A stretch of DNA of 64,000 nucleotides from Skermanella rosea (GTDB lineage: Bacteria > Pseudomonadota > Alphaproteobacteria > Azospirillales > Azospirillaceae): the NCBI RefSeq assembly GCF_016806835.2, contig NZ_CP086111.1, positions 3,775,471 to 3,839,470 on the forward strand. The letters run 5' to 3'. Position 1 is the stretch's first letter, and each line of letters opens with the position of its first letter. A program made the translations under genes and the position numbers. Positions 52,720 to 61,600 of this stretch are shown in pieces. The notes under the pieces were generated by a model. That model was not told the DNA's origin. It searched no databases and was given only the letters and a program-made list of their open reading frames with translations.

Positions 52720-53526
52720 ATGGCGATGCCGCGCGGCACCGTTTCGCTCGCCATCGGGGCGCTGATGATCCTGGTCTGGGTGGCGACCGCGCTGGGCGCC
52801 TCCTGGATCGCCCCCTACCCGCCCGCCGACATCGACTTCCTGGCGATCTCCCAGCCGCCGTCGGCCGCCCACTGGTTCGGCACCGACCAGCTCGGCCGCG
52901 ACATCCTCAGCCGGGTGATCCATGGCGGCGCCTATGTGCTGACCATAGCGCCCGCGGCGACGCTGCTGGGACTGGTCCTGGGCGCCGCGATCGGCCTTGC
53001 CACCGCCTGGTTCGGGTCTTGGGTGGACGAGGTGGTGATGCGCGTGCTGGATGCCGTCATGGCCTTTCCGATCGTCATCCTGGCCATGCTGGCGCTGACC
53101 TTCCTGGGGGCCGGGACCGGCAACGTGGTGCTGGTGATCGGGCTGGTGTTCGCGCCGCTGATCGCCCGCACCGTGCGAGCATCCGCCCTGGTCGAGGCGC
53201 GCAAGGAATACGTCATGGCGGCCCAGCTCCGCGGCGAGGGCGCCCTCTACATCATGGCGATGGAGCTGCTGCCCAACGTGCGAGGGCCGCTGATCGTCGA
53301 GGGGACGGTCCGGCTCGGCTACGCCGTCTTCACCTCCGCGACGCTGGGCTTCCTGGGCCTGGGCGTCCAGCCGCCGACCCCCGACTGGGGCCTGATGGTC
53401 AGCGAGAACCAGGCGCTGCTGACCACCGCCCCCTGGACCGTCCTGTTTCCCGCCCTGGCGATCGCCTGGGTGGTGGTCGCCATCGGGCTGGCCGCCGACG
53501 GGCTTAAGGAATATCTGGAGCCGTGA
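52720..53526 (+). CDS. DppC-type ABC permease
   Basis: 268 residues from the ATG at 52720, chosen because AAGGAG stands just before it and it avoids overlap with the previous gene; an ATG at 52687 would add 11 residues. It has the family's F-G-T-D-Q-L-G-R-D-I-L-S-R-V-I-H-G block (about 55), six membrane helices, and the EAA loop with E-Y-V-M-A-A-Q-L-R-G. The stop overlaps the ATPase start (GTGA). Confidence 0.9.
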   Translation: MAMPRGTVSLAIGALMILVWVATALGASWIAPYPPADIDFLAISQPPSAAHWFGTDQLGRDILSRVIHGGAYVLTIAPAATLLGLVLGAAIGLATAWFGSWVDEVVMRVLDAVMAFPIVILAMLALTFLGAGTGNVVLVIGLVFAPLIARTVRASALVEARKEYVMAAQLRGEGALYIMAMELLPNVRGPLIVEGTVRLGYAVFTSATLGFLGLGVQPPTPDWGLMVSENQALLTTAPWTVLFPALAIAWVVVAIGLAADGLKEYLEP

Positions 53527-55595
53527 CCGCATCCGCCCCCCTGCTCGAGCTCGACCAAGTCACCATCAGCTACCGGCGCCGGCGCGACCGGGTCGATGCC
53601 GTCCGCGGCGTCTCGCTGGTGATCCAGCCCGGCGAGGCCTATGGGCTGGTCGGCGAATCCGGCTGCGGCAAGTCCACGCTCGCCATGGCCGTGATGCGCC
53701 ACCTGCCGAAGAACGGCATCCTCAGCGGCGGCCATGTCCTGTTCGAGGGCCGCGACCTGTTCCGGCTCGGCGAGGCGGAGCTGCGCCGGGTGCGCGGCGG
53801 CCGCATCGCCATGGTCTACCAGAACCCCGGCGGCGCGCTGAACCCCACGCTCCGGATCGGCGAGCAGGTGGCCGAGGTGTTCCGCCTGCATGCCGGCATG
53901 AACCGCCGGAACGCCGCCGAGGCGGCGCTCGGCATGCTGCGAAGGGTCCGGATCGCCGACCCCGACCGGGTCGCGGGCCTCTATCCCTACCAGCTCTCCG
54001 GCGGGATGCAGCAGCGCGCGGTGATCGCCATGGCGCTCGCCACCGACCCGGCCCTGCTGGTCCTGGACGAGCCGACGACGGCGCTGGATGCCACCGTCCA
54101 GGCCGACATCCTGGACCTGTTCGCCGACCTGCGTGGGGAGATGAACGCTGCCATCCTGTTCATCAGCCACAACCTGGCCGTGGTCCAGCAGGTCTGCGAC
54201 CGGATCGGGGTGATGTATGCCGGCGAGCTGATCGAGCAGGGCAAGGTTTCGGAAGTCTTCAAGCGGCCCAGGCATCCCTATACCGCGGCGCTGTTCGACT
54301 GCATCCCGGATTTCGGCGTGCGCAAGCGCGACCGCCGGCTGGCCGGGATCGCGGGCGGCGTGCCCGACCTGGCCGACCTGGGCACGGGATGCCTGTACGA
54401 GCCGCGCTGCCTGATCTCCCGCCAGGTCTGCCGGGTCGAGCATCCCGACCTGCTGCGCGCCGGCACCCGCCATCTCAGCCGCTGTTTCTTCCACGGCGAG
54501 ACCCCGGCGCCCGGCAGCGCCGCCCGCGGCCGGCCGGAGCCGGTGCCGGAGCCGATCCAGGGGATGCCGCTTCTCAGCCTTACCGGCGTCGGGCGGCGCT
54601 ACGGCCGCGCCCATATCCTCAAGGACATCGACCTGGAGATCGCGCCGGGCGAGACCTTCGGGCTGGTCGGCGAATCCGGCAGCGGCAAGTCCACGCTGGC
54701 CAAGGTGATCGCCGGGCTGGTGCCGCCCAGCGCCGGCACGGTGGCCCTGGCCGGCGAGCGGGTGGCGGGACAGGCCGGCCGGCGCACCCGGCGGCAGCGC
54801 CGCGACGTGCAGATGGTGTTCCAGACGCCGGACACGACGCTCAACCCGCGCAAGCGGGTCGCCTCGATCCTGGGCCGGGCCGTGCGGGTGCTGGCCGGCC
54901 TGGGCGGGCGGCGCAAGCGCGATCGCTCGGCAGCCCTGCTGGGCGACGTGCAGCTGCCGGCGGAGATGATGGGCGCCACCCCGGACCGGCTGTCGGGCGG
55001 CCAGCGCCAGCGGGTCGCCATCGCCCGCGCCTTCGCCGGCGATCCCCGGCTGGTGATCCTGGACGAGCCGACCTCCGCCCTGGACGTGTCGGTCCAGGCG
55101 TCGATCCTGAACCTGCTGCTCGACCTCCAGCGGGAAAGCCAGGCGGCCTACCTGTTCATCTCGCACGACCTGGCGGTGGTCCGCTACCTGTCGGATCGGA
55201 TCGGCGTGATGTATCTGGGCGAGCTGGTGGAGGTCGGGCCGACCGAGCGGGTGTTCCGGCCGCCCTTCCATCCGTATACCCAGGCGCTGATCGAGGCGGT
55301 GCCGCGGCTCGGTGCCGCCGCCCCGGAGCGCGCGGTGAGCCTGGACAAGCCGGCACCGAGCCCGGCGGACCGGCCCGAAGGCTGCCCGTTCCAAACCCGG
55401 TGCCCGCGGGCGTATGATAAGTGCCGGAGCGAGGCGCCGCCGTGGCGCGATGCGGGAGGGGGACATATGATCCGGTGCTGGGTGGCGCTCGACGCGCTGG
55501 AAGCGTCGCAGACTGCGGCACAGACGGCGACGGCGCAGAGGTCCCGGCGCAGCCGGGCCGCGCAGGCTCCGCTGCCGATCGGCCGGCGCCCATGA
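53523..55595 (+). CDS. fused DppD-DppF-type ABC ATPase
   Basis: 690 residues with two complete ABC ATPase halves in one chain, from a GTG that overlaps the permease stop. Half one (about 1-310) has Walker A G-E-S-G-C-G-K-S-T, signature L-S-G-G-M-Q-Q-R and Walker B L-L-V-L-D-E-P. Half two (about 345-670) has [17 protein letters not shown] and L-V-I-L-D-E-P. Both halves end in oligopeptide-transporter C-terminal domains with cysteines (C-L-Y-E-P-R-C and C-P-F-Q-T-R-C-P-R). It hydrolyses ATP for the transporter. The stop overlaps the PhnD-like gene as ATGA. Confidence 0.92.
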   Translation: MTASAPLLELDQVTISYRRRRDRVDAVRGVSLVIQPGEAYGLVGESGCGKSTLAMAVMRHLPKNGILSGGHVLFEGRDLFRLGEAELRRVRGGRIAMVYQNPGGALNPTLRIGEQVAEVFRLHAGMNRRNAAEAALGMLRRVRIADPDRVAGLYPYQLSGGMQQRAVIAMALATDPALLVLDEPTTALDATVQADILDLFADLRGEMNAAILFISHNLAVVQQVCDRIGVMYAGELIEQGKVSEVFKRPRHPYTAALFDCIPDFGVRKRDRRLAGIAGGVPDLADLGTGCLYEPRCLISRQVCRVEHPDLLRAGTRHLSRCFFHGETPAPGSAARGRPEPVPEPIQGMPLLSLTGVGRRYGRAHILKDIDLEIAPGETFGLVGESGSGKSTLAKVIAGLVPPSAGTVALAGERVAGQAGRRTRRQRRDVQMVFQTPDTTLNPRKRVASILGRAVRVLAGLGGRRKRDRSAALLGDVQLPAEMMGATPDRLSGGQRQRVAIARAFAGDPRLVILDEPTSALDVSVQASILNLLLDLQRESQAAYLFISHDLAVVRYLSDRIGVMYLGELVEVGPTERVFRPPFHPYTQALIEAVPRLGAAAPERAVSLDKPAPSPADRPEGCPFQTRCPRAYDKCRSEAPPWRDAGGGHMIRCWVALDALEASQTAAQTATAQRSRRSRAAQAPLPIGRRP

Positions 55596-56446
55596 GTCCT
55601 GGAGGAGCGGGCTCCGAAGCAGCACCCACCGCCCTCGCCGTCCGGCGGGCCTCCCTGCCGATGTATGATCTGCCGGAACTGCGGGATGCCCACGCGGCCC
55701 TGTGGCATGCCGTGGCGGGGCACATGGACGAGGCCGGCCTGGACGGCGTGCCCGGTCTTCTGACCTTCGACGGCGAGCCGGCCGACCTGTGGCAGGCGCC
55801 CGACCTGCTCCTCAGCCAGACCTGCGGGCTGCCGCTGGTGACCCGGCTGGGCGGGATGGTCAGGGTCGTGGCGACGCCCCGCTACCGGGCGCCGGGATGC
55901 AGCGGCAGCCGCCACCGCGGTTTCATCGTCGTCGGCGCGGACAGCCCGGTGCAGCGTCTAGTCGAACTGCGCGGCAGCCGCTGCGTGATCAACGGCTGGG
56001 ACAGCAACACCGGCATGAACATGCTGCGCGCGGCGGTCGCCCCGCTGGCCCGGGACGGCCGCTTCTTCGGCTCGGTGTCGGTCAGCGGCAGCCATCTGGC
56101 GAGCCTGAACCGGGTGGCCGACGGCGGCGCCGACGTCGCGGCGGTGGATTGCGTGACCTTCGCCCATCTCAGCCGCCATCGCGCCGCCCTGGTGGACGGG
56201 GTCCGCGTCCTGGCCGTGACGGCGGCGACGCCCTGCCTGCCGCTGGTCACCGCGGCCGGCACCGACGACGACACGCTGGCCGCCCTGCGGGCGGCGCTCC
56301 AGGCTGCCGCGTCGTCGCCCGGCCTGTCGGCGGTGCGTGCCGAACTGCTACTCGACGGCTTCGACTTCCTGCCCGACCGGGCCTACCGCGTCGTCACCGG
56401 CCTGGCGGCCCAGGCCGCGGCGGTGGGGTATCCGGAGCTGGCGTGA
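55592..56446 (+). CDS. PhnD-like substrate-binding protein without signal peptide
   Basis: 284 residues. The fold is a type 2 periplasmic-binding protein of the phosphate/phosphonate (PhnD) kind: R-A-S-L-P-M-Y-D-L-P, P-D-L-L-L-S-Q-T-C-G, V-V-A-T-P-R-Y, and C-V-I-N-G-W-D-S-N-T-G-M-N. G-S-H-L-A-S-L-N-R-V-A-D-G-x-A-D-V-A-A-V-D-C-V follows. I see no signal peptide, so the protein may be cytosolic; a regulator-like or thiamine-precursor-type role is possible. The start overlaps the ATPase gene, making it the fifth gene of the operon. Confidence 0.85.
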   Translation: MSPGGAGSEAAPTALAVRRASLPMYDLPELRDAHAALWHAVAGHMDEAGLDGVPGLLTFDGEPADLWQAPDLLLSQTCGLPLVTRLGGMVRVVATPRYRAPGCSGSRHRGFIVVGADSPVQRLVELRGSRCVINGWDSNTGMNMLRAAVAPLARDGRFFGSVSVSGSHLASLNRVADGGADVAAVDCVTFAHLSRHRAALVDGVRVLAVTAATPCLPLVTAAGTDDDTLAALRAALQAAASSPGLSAVRAELLLDGFDFLPDRAYRVVTGLAAQAAAVGYPELA

Positions 56447-56563
56447 GGGGCGCGGAGTTGTGGGGCTTATACGGGCATATGCTACTCAGCCGCCACGAAT
56501 TCCGGAGTTGCATTATCGTTCGCTAAGTGCGAACATCACGGAGAGAATGATCCATGTCAAACG

Positions 56564-56821
56564 ATGCAGATTCAATACGAAGCCCAAGCGGCCAAGTCGC
56601 TTCGCAAGCTGCCGGCCAACGTTCGCAACAGGATTCGATCCAAAATCGAACAGTATGCGCAAGACCCAACGTCGCTCGCCAATAACGTCATTCAGTTAAC
56701 TAACTCGGATCTTTTCCGTCTGCGCGTCGGCGACCACAGGGTGATTTTCGCCATCGAGAGTGGCATCGTCACTATCATGGTCGTTATCGATGTCCGACCG
56801 AGAGGAGCAGCCTATGACTGA
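56564..56821 (+). CDS. RelE/ParE-family toxin
   Basis: 85 residues. It has the RelE fold order: Y-E-A-Q-A-A-K-S-L-R-K-L-P, R-I-R-S-K-I-E-Q-Y-A, then L-F-R-L-R-V-G-D-H-R-V-I-F and the final V-D-V-R-P-R-G-A-A-Y. RelE toxins cut mRNA in the ribosome; the basic and Arg residues fit. It lies before its antitoxin gene, the reverse of the usual relBE order. The gene is less GC-rich than its neighbours. Confidence 0.85.
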   Translation: MQIQYEAQAAKSLRKLPANVRNRIRSKIEQYAQDPTSLANNVIQLTNSDLFRLRVGDHRVIFAIESGIVTIMVVIDVRPRGAAYD

Positions 56822-57143
56822 TACAATCACCATCCCACGGGCGGAGTACGACGCTCTCCGAACCCGTCTGGAAGATCTTGAGGACGTGCTGGCGGCTCAG
56901 ACCGCTCGCACCGGAATCACATTGCCCGCGGAATTCGCCAACCGTATCATGGATGGTGAGAATCCCATCCGTGTGTGGAGAGAGTATCGCGGTCTCGGAC
57001 TAAGAGAATTGGCTATCCGATCCGGACTGGCAGCAGGGTTTCTTTCTGAAATAGAAAATGGAAAACGAGTCGGCTCCATCGCTACTTATCGTGCTTTGGC
57101 ACGTTCACTGGACACATCGCTGGATTGGTTGGCGGACGAGTAA
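56814..57143 (+). CDS. HTH-type antitoxin of the RelE-family toxin
   Basis: 109 residues. The N-terminal 45 residues are helical and hydrophilic (T-I-P-R-A-E-Y-D-A-L-R-T-R-L-E-D-L-E-D-V). The C-terminal part is a Cro/XRE helix-turn-helix: W-R-E-Y-R-G-L-G-L-R-E-L-A-I-R-S-G-L-A-A-G-F-L-S-E-I-E-N-G-K-R-V. It overlaps the toxin gene by 8 bases; GAGGAG precedes the ATG. The helix-turn-helix presumably represses the operon. The order toxin-antitoxin resembles higBA systems. Confidence 0.87.
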   Translation: MTDTITIPRAEYDALRTRLEDLEDVLAAQTARTGITLPAEFANRIMDGENPIRVWREYRGLGLRELAIRSGLAAGFLSEIENGKRVGSIATYRALARSLDTSLDWLADE

Positions 57144-57207
57144 TAACCGCACCATCCTTTACTGACCGGGTTGCCCCGTTCGCCCAAACCAGCCGATCCC
57201 ATCGTCG

Positions 57208-57237
57208 CGTTGCGTTAGGCCACGGCCCAACGCAACG
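57208..57237. terminator. strong hairpin between the TA operon and the 57284 gene
   Basis: Arms CGTTGCGTTAGGC and GCCCAACGCAACG (13 positions, one A-C mismatch) with a CACG loop. It lies 65 bases after the antitoxin stop and 47 bases before the end of the gene on the other strand, so it may serve both. No T run. Confidence 0.55.
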
Positions 57238-57283
57238 ACCCGCCTGTAACAGCCGGGTCAGGCTGATCGGGTACCGCTTTCGA

Positions 57284-57814
57284 TCACCCGCCTCCCGCTC
57301 CGGTCATGGCCGACCGGGCCGTCTGCCGGGCTTGGCGGACCTTGTCCAGGCAGGTCCCGGTGTCGCCCCGCTCGGCGGCGGCGCGGCCTTCGCGCAGCAT
57401 CGCGGCCATGTCGTCGCGCTGCTGCGGCGTGATGGTGGCGCCCGCGCGGGTTCCCGGCTGCTGGCCCGGGTTGCGGCCCAGGGGAACAGGCTCGACGCCG
57501 CGGTCGGGCTGCTCGGAGCCGACGCCGCTGCCGATGCTGGACGGCGCCACCGTGCCGCCCGACCGTGCCAAGTCCCGGGATATCGCCTCGCGGCTGGTCG
57601 CCGAGCTTTGGGCCCGGTCGGCGTTGGGCGTTCCACCACCTTGCGGACTGGCCCCGGCCTGGTCGCCCGCCGGCCCGCCGCCCTGCGCGAACGCGGCTTC
57701 AAGGCGCTGTATCTCGTCCAGGCAGCTGTCCTGCTGCGCCATCGCCGGAAAGGCGGCGCCGGCCGCGATCAGGCCGGCCATCGCAAGGATCGGGGCAAGG
57801 ATCGGGACACGCAT
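57284..57814 (-). CDS. secreted protein of unknown function
   Basis: 176 residues from the ATG at 57814, which has GGAGGAG upstream. A signal peptide (about 1-26, ending A-M-A-Q) is followed by C-L-D-E-I-Q-R-L-E-A-A, a long Gly/Pro/Gln-rich disordered part, and a C-terminal helical segment with one more cysteine (D-T-G-T-C-L-D-K-V-R-Q-A-R). The two cysteines could form a disulfide. I do not recognise the family. It lies downstream of the DUF2934 gene in the same direction. Confidence 0.7.
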   Translation of the reverse strand: MRVPILAPILAMAGLIAAGAAFPAMAQQDSCLDEIQRLEAAFAQGGGPAGDQAGASPQGGGTPNADRAQSSATSREAISRDLARSGGTVAPSSIGSGVGSEQPDRGVEPVPLGRNPGQQPGTRAGATITPQQRDDMAAMLREGRAAAERGDTGTCLDKVRQARQTARSAMTGAGGG

Positions 57815-57843
57815 GGAACCACTCCTCCGTTCAACTCCGCGCA

Positions 57844-58122
57844 TCAGGTCGCGTCCTTCCGCCGGGCCTTGGCCATCCTGCTGCTGTTGGCGGCACCCGG
57901 CGACAGGGGAGCCTGCGGCGACCCGGTCGCCTCCATGCGTCCGGCGGCAACGGCCGACAGGTTCGGCTCGGCGTCGAACTCCCGGCCCGTCGCTGCATCC
58001 TCGGCCGCCAGTTCCCGGCAGGCCTGTTCCCAATGCTCGTCATTCCGGCCGTCGGGCTGTCCGGCATGCTCCCATATCTCATGGGCGCGCCGCCGGATGC
58101 GATCTTCCAGATTCCCCGTCAT
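57844..58122 (-). CDS. DUF2934 protein
   Basis: 92 residues. The N-terminal R-I-R-R-R-A-H-E-I-W-E-H-A-G-Q-P-D-G-R-N-D-E-H-W-E-Q-A block is the DUF2934 signature. The rest is low-complexity with Ala/Ser/Pro and a basic C-terminus. The function is unknown; the family is common in alphaproteobacterial stress-gene clusters. It lies between the secreted protein gene and the DUF2795 gene, all on the minus strand. Confidence 0.85.
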   Translation of the reverse strand: MTGNLEDRIRRRAHEIWEHAGQPDGRNDEHWEQACRELAAEDAATGREFDAEPNLSAVAAGRMEATGSPQAPLSPGAANSSRMAKARRKDAT

Positions 58123-58142
58123 CGCCAGTCCTCCGCAAGCGT

Positions 58143-58349
58143 TCAGCCGGCCTTGCCCACGCCCTTCATGACATCGGCCATGGTCTCGTACCGGCCGTCG
58201 GGCATCTTGCCGATCAAATCGACCACGCTCTCGTCGGCGCCCTGCTGCTTCGCGTGCTTGACCAGATCCTCCTTCCCGGCGGGAAAATCGATCCCCTTCA
58301 GGTGATGGGTCACGTCGGTCGGGGAATGTCCGTCCAGGCCCTTGCTCAT
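58143..58349 (-). CDS. DUF2795 protein
   Basis: 68 residues: H-S-P-T-D-V-T-H-H-L-K-G-I-D-F-P-A-G-K-E-D-L-V-K-H-A, then the end with L-I-G-K-M-P-D-G-R-Y-E-T-M-A-D-V-M-K-G-V. This is the DUF2795 pattern, a small soluble helical protein of unknown role. The 21-base gap to the DUF2934 gene points to one operon. Confidence 0.85.
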   Translation of the reverse strand: MSKGLDGHSPTDVTHHLKGIDFPAGKEDLVKHAKQQGADESVVDLIGKMPDGRYETMADVMKGVGKAG

Positions 58350-58639
58350 GTCGAAGTCTCCGGTTGCATGGATCGCTTAGATCCTGAGAACAGGCTTAGG
58401 CAGCGATCGTCACCATTCGCTTCAGAACAACCCGACGATCACTCATCACGCTGCCATCTCCACATCTACTCGTAGGATCGGCAGGAGCCTGCCACGTTCC
58501 GGAACTTTCACTTCGAGATCGAACCGATAACCTTCTGGCAACACGTTTTCCGCAATCCTCCAGGTTCGCTTTCGCAAGTCACGGAGCAGGAATGACCATG
58601 ACCCTCTATCGGTTTGTCTTCCTGTTTCAGAGGTGAAAC

Positions 58640-61600
58640 ATGACGTCGAGCGGTGACCGCATGCACAAATGTGCACCTCCATCAAAGGCGTACAAAAACT
58701 TTTGCCTGACGCCGATAATCAGCTTAGCTCTTGTCTTTTGCGCTTTTCTGGCCGTGCCGGCGTTGTGCGACGAGCCTCGGTACGTTCCACAACTTGGTCT
58801 GACCGATCTCAGTCCAAGGAAGGTTCTATTCAGGCCCGGTGACCCTCAAACCTTGATGGTAGTCAATGACAACGGACGAATCGATCTCTTCAACATTTCC
58901 AACCCTGGTCGCCCGATTAAGACTGTTGAGATTTTCGCGGGTGCGCGCGTCGCGGTTTTCAGCCCTTCGGGTAACCATATCGCTTCAGGTGGCGACGACG
59001 GAGCGGTAAGGATTTGGACCCTCGACGGGAAAGCGTCAGCGCGACCCTTCCGGGGACATGAGTCGAGGATCACCAGCGTCGCTTTCAACCCGGACGGCAC
59101 GCGCATCTTTTCTGCCGATTGGGATGGAACGATACGCATCTGGACACTTGACGGAACACCGGCACTTGATCCGATCCGAGGCCACGAGGGTACGGTGTGG
59201 AGCATCGCCGTTAGCCCGCTGGGCGACCGTATCGTTTCGACTGGAGCCGATGGAACTGTAAGGCTGTGGATGCTAGATGGGACTCACTCAACCGAACCAT
59301 TGAGGGGCCATGAGGGCAATGTATGGACTGCTGCATTCAACCCCCGCGGTGATCGCATCGTCTCCGGCGGGGAGGATGGGACGGTACGGGTCTGGGATCT
59401 CGATGGAAGTTTAGTCGCCGGACCCTTTCGCGGACATGAAGGCTGGGTCGGTAGCGCGGTATTCAGCCAGTCCGGCTACCGAATCGCATCAGCTGGACTG
59501 GATGGAACGCTAAAAGTTTGGTCGCTCGACGGAAAAGGTCCGGTCGAGTCGATGAAAGGGCACGACGGTGCAATTTTCAGTATCGCCTTCGCGGACGGAA
59601 GCAATCAGATAGTTTCTGGTGGCAATGATGGAACTGTCAGACTCTGGGTGCTTGATTCGAGCTCCCGTCAGCCTAGTTTCCGAGCGCACGACGGTGCGGC
59701 TATGGCAGTCGCCTTGAACCCGGCAGGGGACCGCATCGTCTCTGGCGGACAGGATGGTAAGGTCAAGCTCTGGACGCTCGACGGATCTCCGGTCACCGAG
59801 CCCTTTAAAGGGCATGACGGCTGGATTTCAAGCGTAGTCTTCCACCCAGCGGGCGATCGGATAATTTCGGGCGGCCAGGACGGAACCGTTCGACTGTGGT
59901 CATTGGACGGCACGCCAGTCGTGCCCCCCTTCAGGGGACACCAGGGAGCCGTCCTGCACGTTGCCGTCAGCCCGTTGGGAGACCGCATCGCTTCCGGCGG
60001 CACCGACGGCACTATCAGGATCTGGAATCTTGACGGTACGCCCGCCGCCGCACCCTTCCATGGAGACGGTTGGATTTGGAGCCTGGCCTTCAATCCTGCG
60101 GGCGATCGAATCGCCTCAGGCGACCATGGTGGAACTGTGCGGCTTTGGACCCTCGACGGCACGCTCGCCGCAGCGCCCTACAAGGGGCATGGAGACGCTG
60201 TCAGGAGCGTCGACTTCAATCCATCCGGGGATGTCATTGTTTCCGGTGGTCAGGATGGAACGGTTCGGCTTTGGACCCTGGATGGCAAGCCAATCGCCAA
60301 ACCTGCCAAAGCGAAAGGTGGCTGGATCACCATCGTCGCCTTCGACCATACCGGCGACCGTATTGTTTCCAGCGGCCAGTCTGGAGGTGTAGACCTACGG
60401 AGTCCGGAAGGGACATTGACAGATTCGGTTACCCGGAATACCGGCGGCTGGGGTGCCTCCGACTGGATCTGGAGCGCCGCTTTCAACCACGCTGGCGACC
60501 GCATCGTCGCAGGAGGCCAGAATGGGTTCATTAGCATATGGACAATCAAGGGGTCATCCGTTGGAGATCCAATCCGGGGGCGGTTTCAGTCTTCCTGGCT
60601 CGTAAACCTCAGCCCGACGGGTGAACGGGTCGCAATCCTTAACTTTTTTGGGACGATAAAGGCCCAAACTTTAGACAGCGGCTTGGTTTCGCAACCATTC
60701 AAATTATTTGGTGGGCATCCACTAGCATTTGCATTGAACCCCGGGATTGATCTGGTTGCGTCAGTCGGTGTTGATGGAGCGGTACGGATCCAGAATTTCG
60801 CCGGAACCCAGATCGGTGAACCCTTCCAAGGTCATGATGGCGAGATCAAGAGCCTCGCATTCAATCCTGTAGGCGATCGGATCGCTTCGGCTGGTGCGGA
60901 CGGGACGGTGCGTCTTTGGAAGCTTACCGGCGAACCTGCCGCAGAACCCTTCCGGGGACACGAAGGCGCCGTGTTAAGCGTTGCCTTCAACCCAGCGGGC
61001 GATCGCATTGTTTCAGGCGACCAAGACGGTACCATACGCCTGTGGAGGCTCGACGGCCAGCCAGCCTCAGAGCCCTTCGAGTTGCCCGGGGCCTCGTTCG
61101 ATACGGTGGTTTTCAGCCCTTCGGGAGGCCGCATTGTTTCGGGTGCCCAGGGCCACCTGTTGTACCTTTGGGATTTGTCGGGAGGGGGACGACTGCTTGA
61201 CCCCACCTGTCCGATGAAGAGTATTCAGGTACTCGGTCACAACACGTATGCACTGCAATGTCCTGACAGAGTACGACTGCTGGACGATGACTTTGTCTGG
61301 AAAGGCGATATGTTCTTGCATACCGATGGGTTGGTCATTATGACGGCGGAAGGGGTATTGGCACCTTCGGACGAATCACAACTCCTCGTCCGCGGCTTCG
61401 ATCAAGGTGGCGCTCTTCTGACGTCACGTGGCGCGGTACCTGCTATCACCATGGCACGTGCCCGGCAGATCCTGTTCGACAACTGGACGGATTGGGAGCA
61501 ATTCGAAAACGCCGTCCGCCAAATAGCGCGAGCCTTGGTCGAGACTTACGACGGTTTCGACATATGGACGAAGCGATTTCTCTGGCCAGCACTACTGTGG

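Noticed and set aside
58446-58685. 79-codon minus-strand frame before the WD40-STAND gene
   Set aside because: Its 5' end overlaps the start of the WD40-STAND gene, no ribosome-binding site is clear and no family is recognised; part of it reads protein-like, so it may be a remnant, but it cannot be supported.
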